Shown piece by piece: positions 46,401-58,665 of a stretch of 64,000 nt of DNA. Within the stretch, counting starts at the first letter, position 1. Every line of letters starts with the position of its first letter. The DNA comes from Megaleporinus macrocephalus. Its lineage: Eukaryota > Chordata > Actinopteri > Characiformes > Anostomidae. The position numbers and the translations under genes are program-made. Below the pieces are notes generated by a model. The model did not search any database. It was given only the letters and a program-made list of their open reading frames with translations, and had not been told where the DNA came from. The stretch lies in the NCBI GenBank assembly GCA_021613375.1, contig CM038721.1, positions 2,940,486 through 3,004,485 of the forward strand. Direction: 5' to 3'.

Positions 46401-49113
46401 TATATTTTACTGGAGTATTTATTTTTCAGATTACTTTTTACTTCAACTCCTTACATTTACACTCCATTATCTGTACTTTATACTCCTTACATTTACACTC
46501 CATTATCAGTACTTTCTACTCCTTACATTTACACTCCATTATCAGTACTTTCTACTCCTTACATTTACACTCCGTTATCAGTACTTTCTACTCCTTACAT
46601 TTACACTCCGTTATCAGTACTTTCTACTCCTTACATTTACACTCCGTTATCAGTACTTTCTACTCCTTACATTTACACTCCGTTATCAGTACTTTCTACT
46701 CCTTACATTTTAAACATAGTCTCGTTACTCCTGTTTCATTTCAGCTTGTTTTCATTCATGTACATTTACATTCCAGTAAAGATTATTGATAACATGTCTT
46801 TGAAGTTTGACTTCATTATAATACTTATAGACAACTAGTCATCATATCTTCTGCTCCATGAAACACATGTTAATGTTCAGTAGTAACAGATATGCTTCTT
46901 TAATATATTTACATTGTACTAAACTACATTCATGTTTAATGGGCGTATATGAGCGGAAACAGGAAGCCTAGCGCATCCCAAATTAATCAACATTAACATT
47001 TTAATATAACATTATAGTCATTATGGATTTTAGAAGAATGGGGTTTTTGGGGAGGTGGGCTAGTGCGCTATAGACCCCTGTTGTGCAGCCTAAGCTTTTG
47101 TACTTAATAGCATTTCTTACATTACTTTTATACTTTAATTATTTTTGAAAGCAGTACTTTTACACTTTTACTGGAGTAAAAATTTCGAGTTAATACTTCA
47201 ACTTCTACAGAAGTATTTTTAAACCCTAGTATCTATACTTCTACCTGAGTAATGAGTATGAATACTTCTGACACCTTTGTGTGTGGGACAGATAGTCATG
47301 CTTGTCTGCTGGAGGACTAATCACATGTCGTTCCACTTCCGCATGCGAGTCATAAATGATCTTACAGAAGATACAGTTCCCATGTTTGAGGGCTCTTGGT
47401 ACATTTCTTTAATTATTCATTTGGATAGCTCTAACTGACTCAAGACCCAATGACCACACTGAGGAACTTTCATGAATTAAGTCTGAGGTCTAAACTGAGT
47501 TTTTAATCAGTGTAGAACCTTCGTGTTCTATGATCTCACCTCTCCACTCCGATTTTGATGGTCCCATCAACTGGATCCAGAGAGTGGAACCAGCCTTGCA
47601 TGAGCAGTGCCCACTGAATCCCAAAGGCAGCGATCAGGAAGTTGAAGCCCACACCCCCAAAGCTGTAGCGCTTCAGGAAGGTCATGAGGAACCCAAAACC
47701 CACAAAGATCATCACGTGAACATCCTGGAAACCTGATGAGTGAAAACAGTGAAGACGTTAGGACAGAAGGACGAGAGCCTGTAAAGCTGTGCTATGTGAG
47801 TTTTGGGGATTTGGAGACCTCTCTGGCGGAAAGGTGGAAATGCACATTTTGTAATGTTGGACCTTCGCGAACCTTCTGGAATAGTACTCACGTAGTGGCG
47901 GGCATGTCTTCTGAGGATGTAAGTGAATTTTATATAATCTAAAACTACAGTTTTGGGGGTGTTTGGTTGGAAATTCCTGTGAAATCCATTATTTTAAGAT
48001 TTCTTTGCGGGACGACTCCCCGCAGCACACTGGCATCATATTTCTTAATCTGATAATTAAAGCCCAAGGCGAATTTTAAACTGAGGAAGCATCTTCTGGG
48101 TTAGTTATCATTAGTGGCTTGGCAGCCAACAGGCTTACGAGGAGAATGACAGCCTTATTACTGATCTTTTCACAGATCAGTGGCACTTAAAGGATTAGCA
48201 TAAGATTAAACAGCTACATCCTTCAACAAGAGGATTTGATGACTGAGACAATGTTGCTTGTCAGTGAAGAACCATTTAAACATATGTTAGACTGTATATA
48301 CGACCTCAGTCACAAGTGCGGGCGAATGAAAGCTATGTCAAGTTACTGATTCCTGGAATTTCTTTCAAGAGAAGCTGATTTTTAGCGTAAACTGCAAAAT
48401 ATAAGACGTCCCTGGTTAACTTGAGAGCATCTGTACAGTGAGTTTACATTTTTTTATCAATAAGTTATTGAGGAATATTGGTGAAAGTGCATACAATTAT
48501 AAAACAGGTGCAATATTTAAAATAGGAAATAATTTTAGATTAAAAAATGTGCATCTCTCTAAAAAAATATCTAGCCTTGCACAATATCAGAAAAAATAAA
48601 ATGAATTAAACACAATTTTTATGTTTTTAATGCTTAATTTTATTGTTTACACAGTTAAATTATTTTTTATGAGTAAAATTATTTTTTAATTATTAATTAC
48701 TCGTCTTACTATTTAAAACCTTCTTTAAAAAAGCATGTTATAATTTATTATATATCATACTTTGCAGTGTACGCTAAACATCAGCTTACGACTCCAAAAA
48801 TAACTCCAATAATAATATTATAATTCATAATTATATCAAAAGAAAACACATTTGTTTAAAGATAAAGAAGAAAAAAGTTGTACTTACTCGGATATCTGAA
48901 GTAGAAGTCGTTCTCGCTGTTACTTGTGATGTTGTGCTCCTTCATGTATTCTGGCCAGTGAGCATCTGACTCCTCATTGTAGCGTACGAAGGCGCCGAAG
49001 AGGATGATCATGGCGATTTGCCACACGAAGCAGACGACGGGCAGGCTGATCCGGACATTAGGGTTCTTGGAACCGCACCAGAAGTTTTTGCAGCAGTTTT
49101 GGCAGTTCCCCAT
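43496..49113 (-). CDS. Rh family glycoprotein (Rhcg-type ammonia channel), gene 2
   Basis: Eleven coding exons with GT-AG introns: 48888-49113, 47540-47732, 46128-46278, 45885-46032, 45629-45795, 45387-45524, 45173-45309, 44967-45085, 44699-44772, 43899-43978, 43496-43529; 488 residues in one frame. Start MGNCQNCC, 76 bases below a TATA box. Member of the Amt/Mep/Rh (SLC42) channels that carry ammonia across epithelial plasma membranes; 12 helices and a trimer are expected from the family. Human RHCG pore positions are present: F146 and F251 (gates), D193, H201 and H360. N61-I-T is the glycosylation sequon. The N-terminus carries four cysteines in the first 13 residues, plausible palmitoylation sites (inference). 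The last exon adds [10 protein letters not shown] after the [10 protein letters not shown] tail. All splice phases equal those of gene 1; exon lengths also match except exon 1 (12 bases longer), exon 8 (six bases shorter) and the two-base extension of exon 10 needed for splicing to exon 11. Confidence 0.95.
46330..47275 (-). repeat. Dispersed repeat family F, copy 2 (inverted)
   Basis: Reverse complement of 23632-24300 from TAAACATAGTCTCGTTACTC to CTCAGGTAGAAGTATAG, with a 36-bp tandem expansion near its one end and another terminus (GTGTCAAGGAAAGAAGTACA) at 46338. Confidence 0.85.
46450..46712. repeat. 36-bp tandem repeat in intron 2 of Rh gene 2
   Basis: CATTATCAGTACTTTCTACT recurs at 46501 and 46537. 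About seven copies of a 36-bp unit, TACTCCTTACATTTACACTC plus the rest, with a C/T change in CCATT/CCGTT. The array sits inside the inverted copy of family F, where the same sequence (GTAAGGAGTAGAAAGTACTG in family F copy 1) occurs once. Confidence 0.92.
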
Positions 49114-49188
49114 CGCGGCTGTCTCGTTAAGACCAGAGCTTGACCTGCTATCAGGACCTTGTGTACACTGATGCTGGCGGCTGCTGCC

Positions 49189-49195
49189 TTTATAG
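49189..49195 (-). promoter_or_regulatory. TATA box of Rh gene 2
   Basis: CTATAAA on the minus strand, about 76 bases upstream of the ATG, matching the placement in gene 1. Confidence 0.75.
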
Positions 49196-49206
49196 CCCCA
49201 AACTTC

Positions 49207-49228
49207 AGAGGTGTGTCACATCTGGGCA
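49207..49228 (-). promoter_or_regulatory. Shared proximal promoter block, gene 2
   Basis: AGAGGTGTGTCAC, AT, CTGGGCA on the plus strand; 20 of 22 bases identical with 34879-34900 in front of gene 1, while the intervening bases down to the TATA box differ. A conserved cis-element is the simplest reading. Confidence 0.65.
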
Positions 49229-49636
49229 CCTGCTTGGCTGCCTCAGGTGCACCTCTGACACATGACCAGGCAAAAAAAAAAAAAAAAATAGTCCTGTCCT
49301 GCGGGACGCACAAGACACCTTGTCTGATCCATATCTGGAATGTTCTTGGGTCCTCAAGTGCTGATAGAGCTCAGCGCTCAAGTTTACCCTGGAACGTTTG
49401 CATTTTTTCACGACAATAGGAACTTACTTGAAACCCAAGTGAAAAAAAACAATAATTCAAAGAATGTAAGAACAAATTATTCATTTGAAAATGTTTTCAG
49501 GAATACAGGAACACTCAGGGTGAAACCCTGTGTTCAGGAATTTGTTGCTGTAAAAAACAAAACAATACATTTATCTGAGATTTTATGCATATTTTAACTC
49601 AGCAGCTGTTTGTCAAAAATAGCATGATGAACAGAG
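49229..49636. other. Upstream flank of Rh gene 2
   Basis: Non-coding, with a 17-base A-run at about 49271. Nothing else recognised. Confidence 0.5.
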
Positions 49637-50705
49637 ATGTTCAGTAAAGCTTCATCACTCCAACTCATCCCACAGATCAGTGGAGCTTTATTACTTCAGC
49701 TCATCCCAAAGAGGTTCAGTGGAGCTCCATCACTCCAACTCATCCAAAGCTGTTCAATGAAGCTTCATCAATCCAGCTTATGCAAAAGGTGTTCAATGAA
49801 ATTTCATCACTCCAACTCATCCCAAAGATGTTCAGTGGAGCTTCAGCATTCCGACTTATCCCACAGATGTTCAGTGGAGCTCCATTGCTCCAAATCATCC
49901 CAAACCTGTTCAATGGAGCTTCATCACTGCAACGTATCCGAAAGGTGTTTTATCGAATTTCATCACTCCAACTTATCCCACAGATGTTCAGTGGAGCTTT
50001 ATCACTTCAACTTATCCCAAAGATGTTCAGTGGAGCTCCATCACTCCAACTCATTTAAAGCTGTTCATTTAAGCTTCATCAATCCAGCACATGCAAAAGG
50101 TGTTTAATCAAATTCCATCACTCCAACTCATTCTAAAGATGTTCAGTGGAGCTTCAGCATTCCGACTTATCCCACAGATGTTCAGTGGAGCTCCATCACT
50201 CCGAATCATCCCAAACCTGTTCAATGGAGCTTCATCACTCCAACTTATCCCACAGATCTTCAGTGGAGCTTTATAATTTCAACTCATTCCAAAGAGGTTC
50301 AGTGGAGATTCTTTGCTCCAGCTCATCCCAAAGATGTTCAATAAAGCTATAGCATTCCAACTCACCCCAAAGCTGTTTAATCGAATTTCATCACACCAAC
50401 TCATCCCAAAGATGTTCAGTGGCACTTCAGCATTTCAGCTTATGCCACAGATGTCCAGTGGAGCTCTTTGCTCCATATCATCCCAAAGATGTTTAATGGA
50501 GCTTCATCATTCCAACTCATTCCAAGGTGTTCAAAAGAGCTCCATCACTACAACTTATCCCAAAAGAATTCAATGGAACATCATCATTCCAACTTATCCT
50601 AAAAGTGTTCAAAAGAGCTCCATCAACTCATCCCAACTCATTTTCAATGACGTTTCATCATATTTACTAGTTTTAAGATGTTCAACGGAGCTTCATCTCT
50701 CCATT
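49637..50705. repeat. 39-bp minisatellite, about 27 degenerate copies
   Basis: Unit approximates GTTCAGTGGAGCTTCATCAC plus TCCAACTCATCCCAAAGAT, 39 bases. Copies are noticeably diverged (CTTCAGCATTCCGACTTATC is one shared variant). A block of about four units (49830-49920) recurs at 50137-50230. Open plus-strand frames with a 13-residue period are by-products. It lies about 0.5-1.6 kb upstream of the Rh gene 2 start. Confidence 0.93.
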
Positions 50706-51510
50706 TCAAAAGTGTCTGAGGGTGCATCATCACTCCAAAGAATGTGTTCCCTCTGCTGATGGTCAGCATTGCACGTAGTAGTGGCCTTTGACTTGTGTTC
50801 AACGGCTCCAGGGCACCATGTTCTGCTTTTCTTTGAAGATAACATGGGTGTACGTGCACAATAGAACACCTGTGTTAGTGACAAGTGCACTAATTAGAAG
50901 GGTCTTGATGTTGTTGGTGTTAATAGGACGCATTGCGCCATGCAGAAGGAGAATATCAATATTAAATATTAAATATCAAACACATGCCCAGCATTTCGGT
51001 CTGATCTGTGTCAATCCACATGGAAATCAGACGTATTGCCAAACTTTATGTCACGCTAAACTTTCTGTCTCCGCATTGCAACTCAATGACTCGTCATGGT
51101 GTTCCTCTATAAGTACATTCCAGATCACTATCGCAGCGTTCAGATACGTGTTACATAAAGGACTTCTGTTTGACACAAGAGTTACGTAACACTGAAAAAA
51201 AAAAATTATCAATTGAAAAAAAATATTAATGGTACATGTGGATGAAACTATTTATCCAACTATTCAAAAAGCAATTCTTTTTGAGTACATTAAAACCATG
51301 TTTTTGATTGAGGACGTCGCAAAAGCCTGCATTTACAACTCAGACAAACGTTTAAACCTCTGTTTTGTGCATGTTTTATAATAATTACTTTGTAGTTACT
51401 AAATAATAACGCCTCCAAATTAATAATCGGATTGTAAGCATTTATTTAGAGTTTAAATAGGCCACTGATAAACAATACAAAGGTGCGTAACTTAAGCAAA
51501 TAAGCTTGTT
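50706..51510. other. Gene-free, nothing recognised
   Basis: The longest open frame (50788-51189) has no family resemblance and no exon structure. AT-rich after 51190. Confidence 0.45.
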
Positions 51511-51517
51511 TTAGAGT

Positions 51518-51549
<32 letters not shown>

Positions 51550-51783
51550 TTACTGCACTTTTAAAATCTATTAATCATTTTAATCTTGCAGCATTAATTT
51601 TGAAGGATCAGATTCTGTTTTAGTCACTAAAACTTTTAATAATAAATATATTGTACCTACTATGCAATAAAGTATTATGTTTAATAATGAATTATAAACC
51701 TGCAGTTTAATAAAATAAATATAAATAATATCTGCTTTAACATAATGCAGTTTTTGTTGATGGCTGTGTGAAAGCAAGCTGGC

Positions 51784-51822
<39 letters not shown>

Positions 51823-52049
51823 AGCAGTAGCACAAAGTACTCTTGAGCTCATCCGTTAAAATTTTGCAGCATTTTTGCTGAAGGATGTTTTGTCTGTTTC
51901 ATGTTTCTTGTAATTAAATTGTAAACATGCAATTTAGGTTTGTGTTAGTTGACAGCCACGTTTGTGGTTGAGTGTGAGAGGAGGAAAGCAAATAGTTTAG
52001 TCTTATTAATGTATTTTTTAAATTATTTTTTAATTATTATTACAAGGAC

Positions 52050-52480
52050 TCCATTTGCACCTTTGAAGTCACTTTGATCTAATTACCTGCTGAGTGAAGT
52101 CTGCATCTCTGTGGATCTGCATGCGCTCCAAGTCATAAGGTGAGCCTATGATTTGCAGATTGAAGGTCTGTTTGTGTGTGATTGACACGAGGTGTGCCAT
52201 TGTCAGTGATAAAGGAGGTATCAATGTGACAATCTCCGCTGGCCCCACCCCCCTGCAGGTATAGCTGGAAAGCATGTGACACCCAGCGGGGACCACAGAT
52301 CGCTATCAGGGCAGCATTCCAGCAATCGCTGCAGTCACATGGTCACACGTGTTCTTTGCATGCATGCTGCATTCCAGCAGCCACGGCAGAGAGATCTCCT
52401 GATTCTCTTTACAGTCAATACAGAAGCCAAGGCACTAGATTATTGGACCACATCACCACCACCCCCCCCTTAGCACCTGC
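52050..52480. other. Unique, mixed-composition segment within AT-rich DNA
   Basis: About 430 bases of non-repetitive, GC-moderate sequence between duplicated AT-rich blocks, with motifs such as CAGTCACATGGTCACACGTG. No exon recognised. Could be a conserved non-coding element; untested. Confidence 0.3.
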
Positions 52481-53485
52481 TTCACCCAGGCAGATGTTGA
52501 TTTCTTATGTTGTAGTGATCTCACTTTATTTTCTCCATAGTTTCCCTTCCTTCTGTATTAACACACACTGTCAACCAATCAGAGAGCAGGAAATCCAACA
52601 CACCTTCTCTTATGGTATGAAACCTGTCATCAGATCCTCTCAACACCATCCAACACTAGCCAAGCACAGTTATGTAGACCTGGAGGTTCACTACAGGGCA
52701 AAGACAGTCATCTATCATTCCTGCTGTTCCTATGGGATCCCCTCTTCTTCCCTGGCATTCAGAGTGTTAGATGGTTCTGGTGGTGTTTACAGTGTTGGTG
52801 ATGGGAACCAGGGGTCTCCATGTCTACAACACAAATATAACCATTATATTTACTATCAAAGCCAAAGTGTTCTTACTTTTCTGACAAAATCCTGTATATA
52901 CAATCATAAATATTATAAAACATATTATAATAACAGTTCACGTTTATCATTTTATCAAGTCTTTTAAACATTTTTCACGAATGATCAGATTCTGTTTTAG
53001 TCTCTGAAACTTGTTCCGTAGTTATTTGATTGTAGTTACTAAGTAATAAAGGCTTTAGATGAATAATGGAATTATAAACCTGCAGTCTAAGAGTTTGTGC
53101 CATTGTTAAACAATGTAAAAGTACCACTGCATATTTTTTTTATAAAAATAGTTAGAGAATTTAAGTTATTAAAATTTAAGAATTTAAATAGAGATTATTT
53201 AAGAAATAAAGAATAATATCAAACATGACAAATGATTTTGTTTTAGCCAAAAACTTGCAAATGGTCTTAATATATCAGGCAAATATAAAAGCAAATTGCA
53301 AAAAAAACCCAAGTACTAGAAAAATATAGTGCTGCAATCAGATCCTGCAGTTACAAGTCAGTACATTAAATATCTTCCCTCCCACCAGCAACTGTAAGGG
53401 TATTATTGAAAAGTTGTTTTAGAGAGTAATACCAATAATAATTGTATATAATATTATTATTATTAATAATAATAATAATAATAAT

Positions 53486-53570
<85 letters not shown>

Positions 53571-53592
53571 TTTAATATATTTTTTTTATATA

Positions 53593-53660
53593 TTAAAAGG
53601 ATTAATAGATGTTAAATTTATATATATATATATAAATTTAACATCTATTAATCCTTTTAA
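53593..53660. repeat. 68-bp perfect palindrome
   Basis: The 28-base left arm (53593-53620, starting TTAAAAGGATTAATAGATG) is exactly mirrored at 53633-53660, with an alternating TA centre that is itself palindromic. It could extrude as a hairpin or cruciform. Sits at the junction of two duplicated AT-rich blocks. Confidence 0.95.
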
Positions 53661-53794
53661 TCTTGCAGCATTAATGCTGTTTTAGTCACTGAAACTTGTT
53701 TAATAGTAATTACATTGTAGTTAATGTAATTAATAATAAAGTCTTAGGTTTAATAATGGAATTATAAACCTGCAGTTAAAAAAAAAATAATATA

Positions 53795-53898
<104 letters not shown>

Positions 53899-53982
53899 TG
53901 CTTTAACATTATGCAGTTTTTGTCGATGGCTGTGTGAAAATAAGTAAGCTGGCTAATAACTAATGTTATTATTTGTTATTAC

Positions 53983-54036
<54 letters not shown>

Positions 54037-54209
54037 CAACAATATCACAAAATACTCTTAAGTTCAACCATGCAAACGTGCTGGTTTTGTAGTTATTACA
54101 TAATAGTGCTGTAATAAGATCCTCCAGTCGCAACAAGTCAGTACATAAAATCTCTCCCCTCCTTGATTATTGAATTATTGATTATTGATTACTGAAAAGT
54201 GGAAGCGTT

Positions 54210-54890
54210 TAGTAACCACAGCGACTCAGGCCACGAAGCATGAGACCAGAGAGTGCTGAGACAGATTGTGTCTCCAACATTCTGCTGATCAACAACTGCA
54301 CAATTCAAACCTCCTCTGGCTTTAACCTAAGTACAGACACTGTGGAGCTTCCTGGCCGAACAGCTGAGCGCAAGCCTTACATCATCGAGCACAGTGTCGA
54401 GTGTCAGATGGCGTAAATCTCCGCCCCTTGACTCTGGCTTCGACAGTCTGACGGACGAGTCTGGGTTTGGAGAACACCAGGAGAGCGTTACCTGCCTGAC
54501 TGCACTGTGACTGTGAAGTTTGGTGGAGGAGGGATGATGCTATGGGGTTGTTTTTCAGGGGTGGGACGAGGATGCTTTGTTTCAGTGAAGGGAAATCTAA
54601 AAGCTTCAGCAGACCAAGACTTTTGGGATGTCTGTATGCTTTCAACAGTGTCTGAACAGTTTTGGGGAAGGTCCTTTGTTGAGTTTGGTGTGGAAGAACT
54701 TGACTGACCCACAGAGAGTCCTGACCTTAACCCCATTCACCACCTTTGGGATGAACCAGAACAGCGATGGTCAGCCTCTCATCCAACATCACTGTCTCCC
54801 AAACGTGTCTCTAGATAAATGGGCTACAATTCCCACAGACACGCCCCCAAATCTTGAAGAAAGCTTCCCAGAGGTGTGAACACTATTATA
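54210..54890 (+). pseudogene. Tc1/mariner transposase remnant
   Basis: Decayed transposase on the plus strand. Recognisable parts in varying frames: DES near 54447, PGERYLPDCTVTVKFGGGGM and WGCFSGVGRG (54475-54570), FGVEELD followed by DLNPIHHLWDELEQRW (54685-54770) containing the downstream catalytic region, then SLPRGV-type ending near 54880. Stops and frameshifts between these and a shortened middle make it inactive. The terminal repeats were not found. Confidence 0.85.
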
Positions 54891-55007
54891 GCTGCAAAAA
54901 GGGGACCAGCTCTGCATTAATGGTTATGAATTTAGAATGGGATGTCATAGAAGCTCCTATACGTGTCCCAATATATTGTATATGCCAGTATAGTGAAATA
55001 TACATGC

Positions 55008-55300
55008 ATATTACTGCTGTCATGATGATATAAGGGGCTTTTTGACCACCACCCTGCATCTTTTCACTGATAGACATTGTTGACTGACATTGTTCATATA
55101 GAACAATGCTTCTTTACGACTTTCTTTTTGCATGATAGAAGTTCAAGTTAGATTCCTTGCCCAAGTTAGACTTTTCCAAAGTACTCCCAAGCCAATGTGA
55201 CCATATTTAATACAGCATCATGATGGTTTCCCATGCAGCGCCATCAAAAGGCTCAAAGCAGCAGTGGTTTCCTGCCTGCCTTGCCCTACACGGATTTTTT
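55008..55300. repeat. Two-copy dispersed repeat, copy 1
   Basis: Shares with 58139-58400 the ordered phrases ATGATGATATAAGGGGCTTT, CATGATAGAAGTTCAAG, ATGGTTTCCCATGCAGCGCC and CAGCAGTGGTTTCCTGCC. Non-coding; probably a decayed transposon. Confidence 0.75.
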
Positions 55301-55333
55301 CCAGGGGATTCCCAGAATTATGTGTATACTGTA

Positions 55334-55849
55334 CACTACTCCTTAAAAGAGTAGGATCACTTTAGAATTTAATTTCATGCAATTTTCATGCAATTCACAA
55401 ACAATATTGTCCATTTCACAATTAATGTAAGTGTATCAGATGATTTTTAAAGAATATAAATGTTTGTATTAAAGTCTATTTTTGTATAGAGGCTTATTTT
55501 GCATATAGTCTATTATCAGTAATTCTCAGTCCTCTGTCTAAATCTCCTGGTACGACCACCAATCCAAGTTAAGGATGTTATTGGACTAATTGGTTGTTAG
55601 GACACTCTTGATCAATTGTGATGCACAGCTGAAAAACATTCTACTAATAAGTGAGTATAAAAGGGAACAACATTCTAGGTTAGTTTAGTATCTGAAGATC
55701 AGCAGTTGATGTCTTGCTGACCGACTCACAATGACCAGAAAGAAACAACTTTCTTTAGAGACCCGTCAGTCCATTGTTGTGTTAAGGAAGAAGATACTCC
55801 ATTAAAACAAGAACATTTCACTGTGATCCCAAACTTTTCAGCGGTAGTG
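55334..55849 (+). mobile_element. Tc1-type short element, copy 2
   Basis: 516 bp, almost identical to 42739-43244, flanked by TA. Its left end is degraded (CACTACTCCTTAAAAGAGTA where copy 1 has CACTACCGCTCAAAAGTTTA) while the right end AACTTTTCAGCGGTAGTG is nearly intact. Confidence 0.92.
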
Positions 55850-56769
55850 TATATGCCAGTATAGTGAACTATGCATGTATAACACTGCTGTCAGAACATC
55901 AACCATCATATCTCCAAAATGATAACTTTACTGGATAACTATATACTTTACTTTAAGTCAATGGAACCAGACTTTTCATGGTAATTTCGGGTCTTTTGGT
56001 ACATTCATGATTAAATTTACACACAGTTTAAAAGGCAACCTGCATTTCCAAATGATTTCAAAAACAAAGAAACAATTTTGTTTCTTTGTTCCATGTTTTG
56101 CAGCTTGATTAGATGTAAATTATTAGTGACATCATGGAAAAGCCAAAGAACTGGAACGTCTGTAGAAAGAAATGGCAGTGGACGTACATGAGGAAGACTG
56201 AATATACGGAATAAACATCAGAACCGGCTGCTCAGCTCTGCTTAGTGAGTGTGGAGGGGTTCTAACGTGCAGCTGAAAGATCTGAGTGTTTGGAGCTGAA
56301 TGGTGATGAGGACAGTGGGTTTCCAGCTGAGTAAGATTCAGAACCCTGATTAACGTGACCTGCAGCAGGAAGAGGACGTTCACTCTGGTGGCCTTTGTAG
56401 AGACGAGGGACACAACTTATAAACCACGGCACATACTTCACTGCCGTCTCAGTGTCTGATCAGATAGCAGCTCTGTAACAAGCACAGCTGAGAACACGGA
56501 GCCTCTCGGAATCATTTCGGCAGATTGCTGGAAGTTTGCCTGGAAGCGGATGCTCCTCCCCGTCTGTACTGCACTCACACACTCGCACTGTAAGTCTCAC
56601 TAAGTGCGTTTATTTTTCTTGGGTTCAGAATCTTTTACCAACACAGTCTTTTATTATTATTTGATATGAAAATTCCAGATTATTATTTATACATTTTATT
56701 AAATTAAATTAAACCTTTAATTAAATTAAGTAGTTGCCAGGGTGTTGCTAGGCAGTTGCTATGGTATTT
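55850..56769. other. Gene-free; weak family L match
   Basis: 55880-56060 resembles family L (AAGTCAATGGAACCAGACTT, TCATGATTAAATTTACACAC). The rest, including the 56132-56413 open frame, has no recognised content. Confidence 0.45.
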
Positions 56770-57460
56770 CTGATGGTTGCTATAGTATGCAGCATATAGT
56801 ATATGGTGCACAATATATAGTGTGTAGTATAAAATATTTAGTATTGTGTGTATAGTATAAAGTGCACAGTATTTAGTATTTAGTATATAATGTATAAATA
56901 TACATATAGAATGCAGTATAAAGTATATAGTGTGTAGTATGTAGTATATAGTGTATAGTGTGTATTTAGTATTGCATGTATAATATTTAGTGCATAGAAT
57001 ATAGTATGTAGTATAAAGTATTTAGTATTACACGAATAGCATATATTGCAAAGTATCTAGTATTTAGTATATAATATGGCATAAAAATGCAATATAAAGT
57101 ATATACAATATAGTATGTAGCGCATAGTATATTGTATTTAGTATGTAATGTATAGCATACAGAATGCAGTATGCAGTATAAAGCATATAGTGTGTAGTAT
57201 AAAGTATTTAGTATTACACGAATAGCATATATTGCAAAGTATCTAGTATTTAGTATATAATATAGCATAAAAATGCAGTATAAAGTATATACAATATAGA
57301 ATGTAGCATTATAGTATGTAGCGCATAGTATATTGTATTTAGTATGTAATGTATAGCATACAGAATGCAGTATGCAGTATAAAGCATATAGTGTGTAGTA
57401 TAATGTATTTAGTATATAGTGTATAGTGTGTAGTATATTTAGTTTATAATATATGATCCT
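56770..57460. repeat. Degenerate AT-rich TAGTATAT repeat with 190-bp duplication
   Basis: Irregular repeats of TAGTATA/TAGTGTA. A long segment (57015-57195) is duplicated at 57200-57395: CACGAATAGCATATATTGCA recurs after 186 bases and CAGAATGCAGTATGCAGTAT after 201, showing a 15-base insertion in the second copy. Confidence 0.9.
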
Positions 57461-58138
57461 TAATATATTTTCACATTAGAAACCTAATTCCTAATGTTCT
57501 ACACAGTCAGAGGAAAACTGAACACATTCAAAATACACAGCATACCGACTGCGGAGCGTCTTCGGACTCGAGTGATGTTTTTATGAGGATTATTAGCTGA
57601 TACCTACTTTACCTTTCTTGTATTAGTAGCTCTTCCTCATTGCATAGTTGAGTCACACCTCTCCTCCAACCCAACAGGTTCCTATATGGCAAGAAAAGTA
57701 GCTTCAAAGCTTCAAACCTAAACCTGATCCACAACTACATATTAGTTTTATTGTTATCTCGTGTGCACCATTTTTCTTTAACCCATATATTAAGCCTCAA
57801 CTAGCCAATCTGAACTTAAAATGTGTCCCAAACTGCAAAAACATCATTACCATATGTCTTAAAGTGTTTTTCTTAATATGAACACCTTCAGAATTTGATG
57901 CAACACCTTTGGGGAAAAAAAAAGTTGGGCATGTTCAGTACTGTTACATCATCTTTCATGGTTAGGAAACGAGGATGCTGCAGTTATGTGTGTGGAATTT
58001 TTGGCCATTCTTGCTTCACACAACACTGATTCTCATCTTTGAGCCGCTCCATACAGTTTCAATAGAATCCAGATCCAGAGGTCAGGCTGAATGGTACCTT
58101 TTATCTTTAGTACAGTGAATGTCCAGTTTTCCAAAACC
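57461..58138. other. Gene-free, possibly decayed Tc1 sequence
   Basis: Phrases near 58030-58090 (TCCATACAGTTTCAATAGAA, GATCCAGAGGTCAGGCTGAA) loosely recall reverse-strand Tc1 transposase DNA. No intact feature. Confidence 0.35.
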
Positions 58139-58420
58139 ATGATGATATAGGGGGCTTACTTGACCACCACACTTCATCCTTTCACTGTCTATCAAACACT
58201 TTGAGATTAGCTTGGCCCAGAGAACTCGGCCGTGCATTATAGAAGTTCAAGCTGGATTCCTTGCTGCAGACTTTTCTGAAGTATTCCCAAACCCATGTGT
58301 CCATATTTAACACAGCAGCTTGATGGTTTCTCATGCAGCGCCATCTAAAGGCTCAAAGGTAAAGCACATTCAGCAGTGGTTTCCTGCCTTGCCCTACTAA
58401 TGAGTTCTTTGGATTCTCAG
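58139..58420. repeat. Two-copy dispersed repeat, copy 2
   Basis: Homologous to 55008-55300: ATGATATAGGGGGCTTAC, ATTATAGAAGTTCAAGCTGG, GATGGTTTCTCATGCAGCGC and TGGTTTCCTGCCTTGCCCTA. Confidence 0.75.
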
Positions 58421-58665
58421 GATCATGAACAGTAGATTCTTTGTATTCCTGCTTTGAGAAATGATGATTTTGAACTGATGGTTCTCTCACCAAGTGTTGA
58501 GCAAACACTGCACCCTTCACTCATGATCTCCTTACCTGTTACCAGTTGACCTGACTAGTACGGAATATTTTCACTCTTATTTTGCCACCATCTCAACTTT
58601 GTATTGCAATCACCAAATTAAAAATGTATTTATTTACATTCATTCATCCATCCATTATCTTCCGC

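Noticed and set aside
49637..50759. Plus-strand open frames of about 150 codons upstream of Rh gene 2
   Set aside because: By-product of the second 39-bp minisatellite; the 13-residue period follows the repeat.
50788..51189. Open frame of 133 codons on the plus strand
   Set aside because: No motif, no homologous family that I recognise and no exon context.
56132..56413. Minus-strand frame of 93 codons
   Set aside because: No family resemblance, next to repeats; not supported as a gene.
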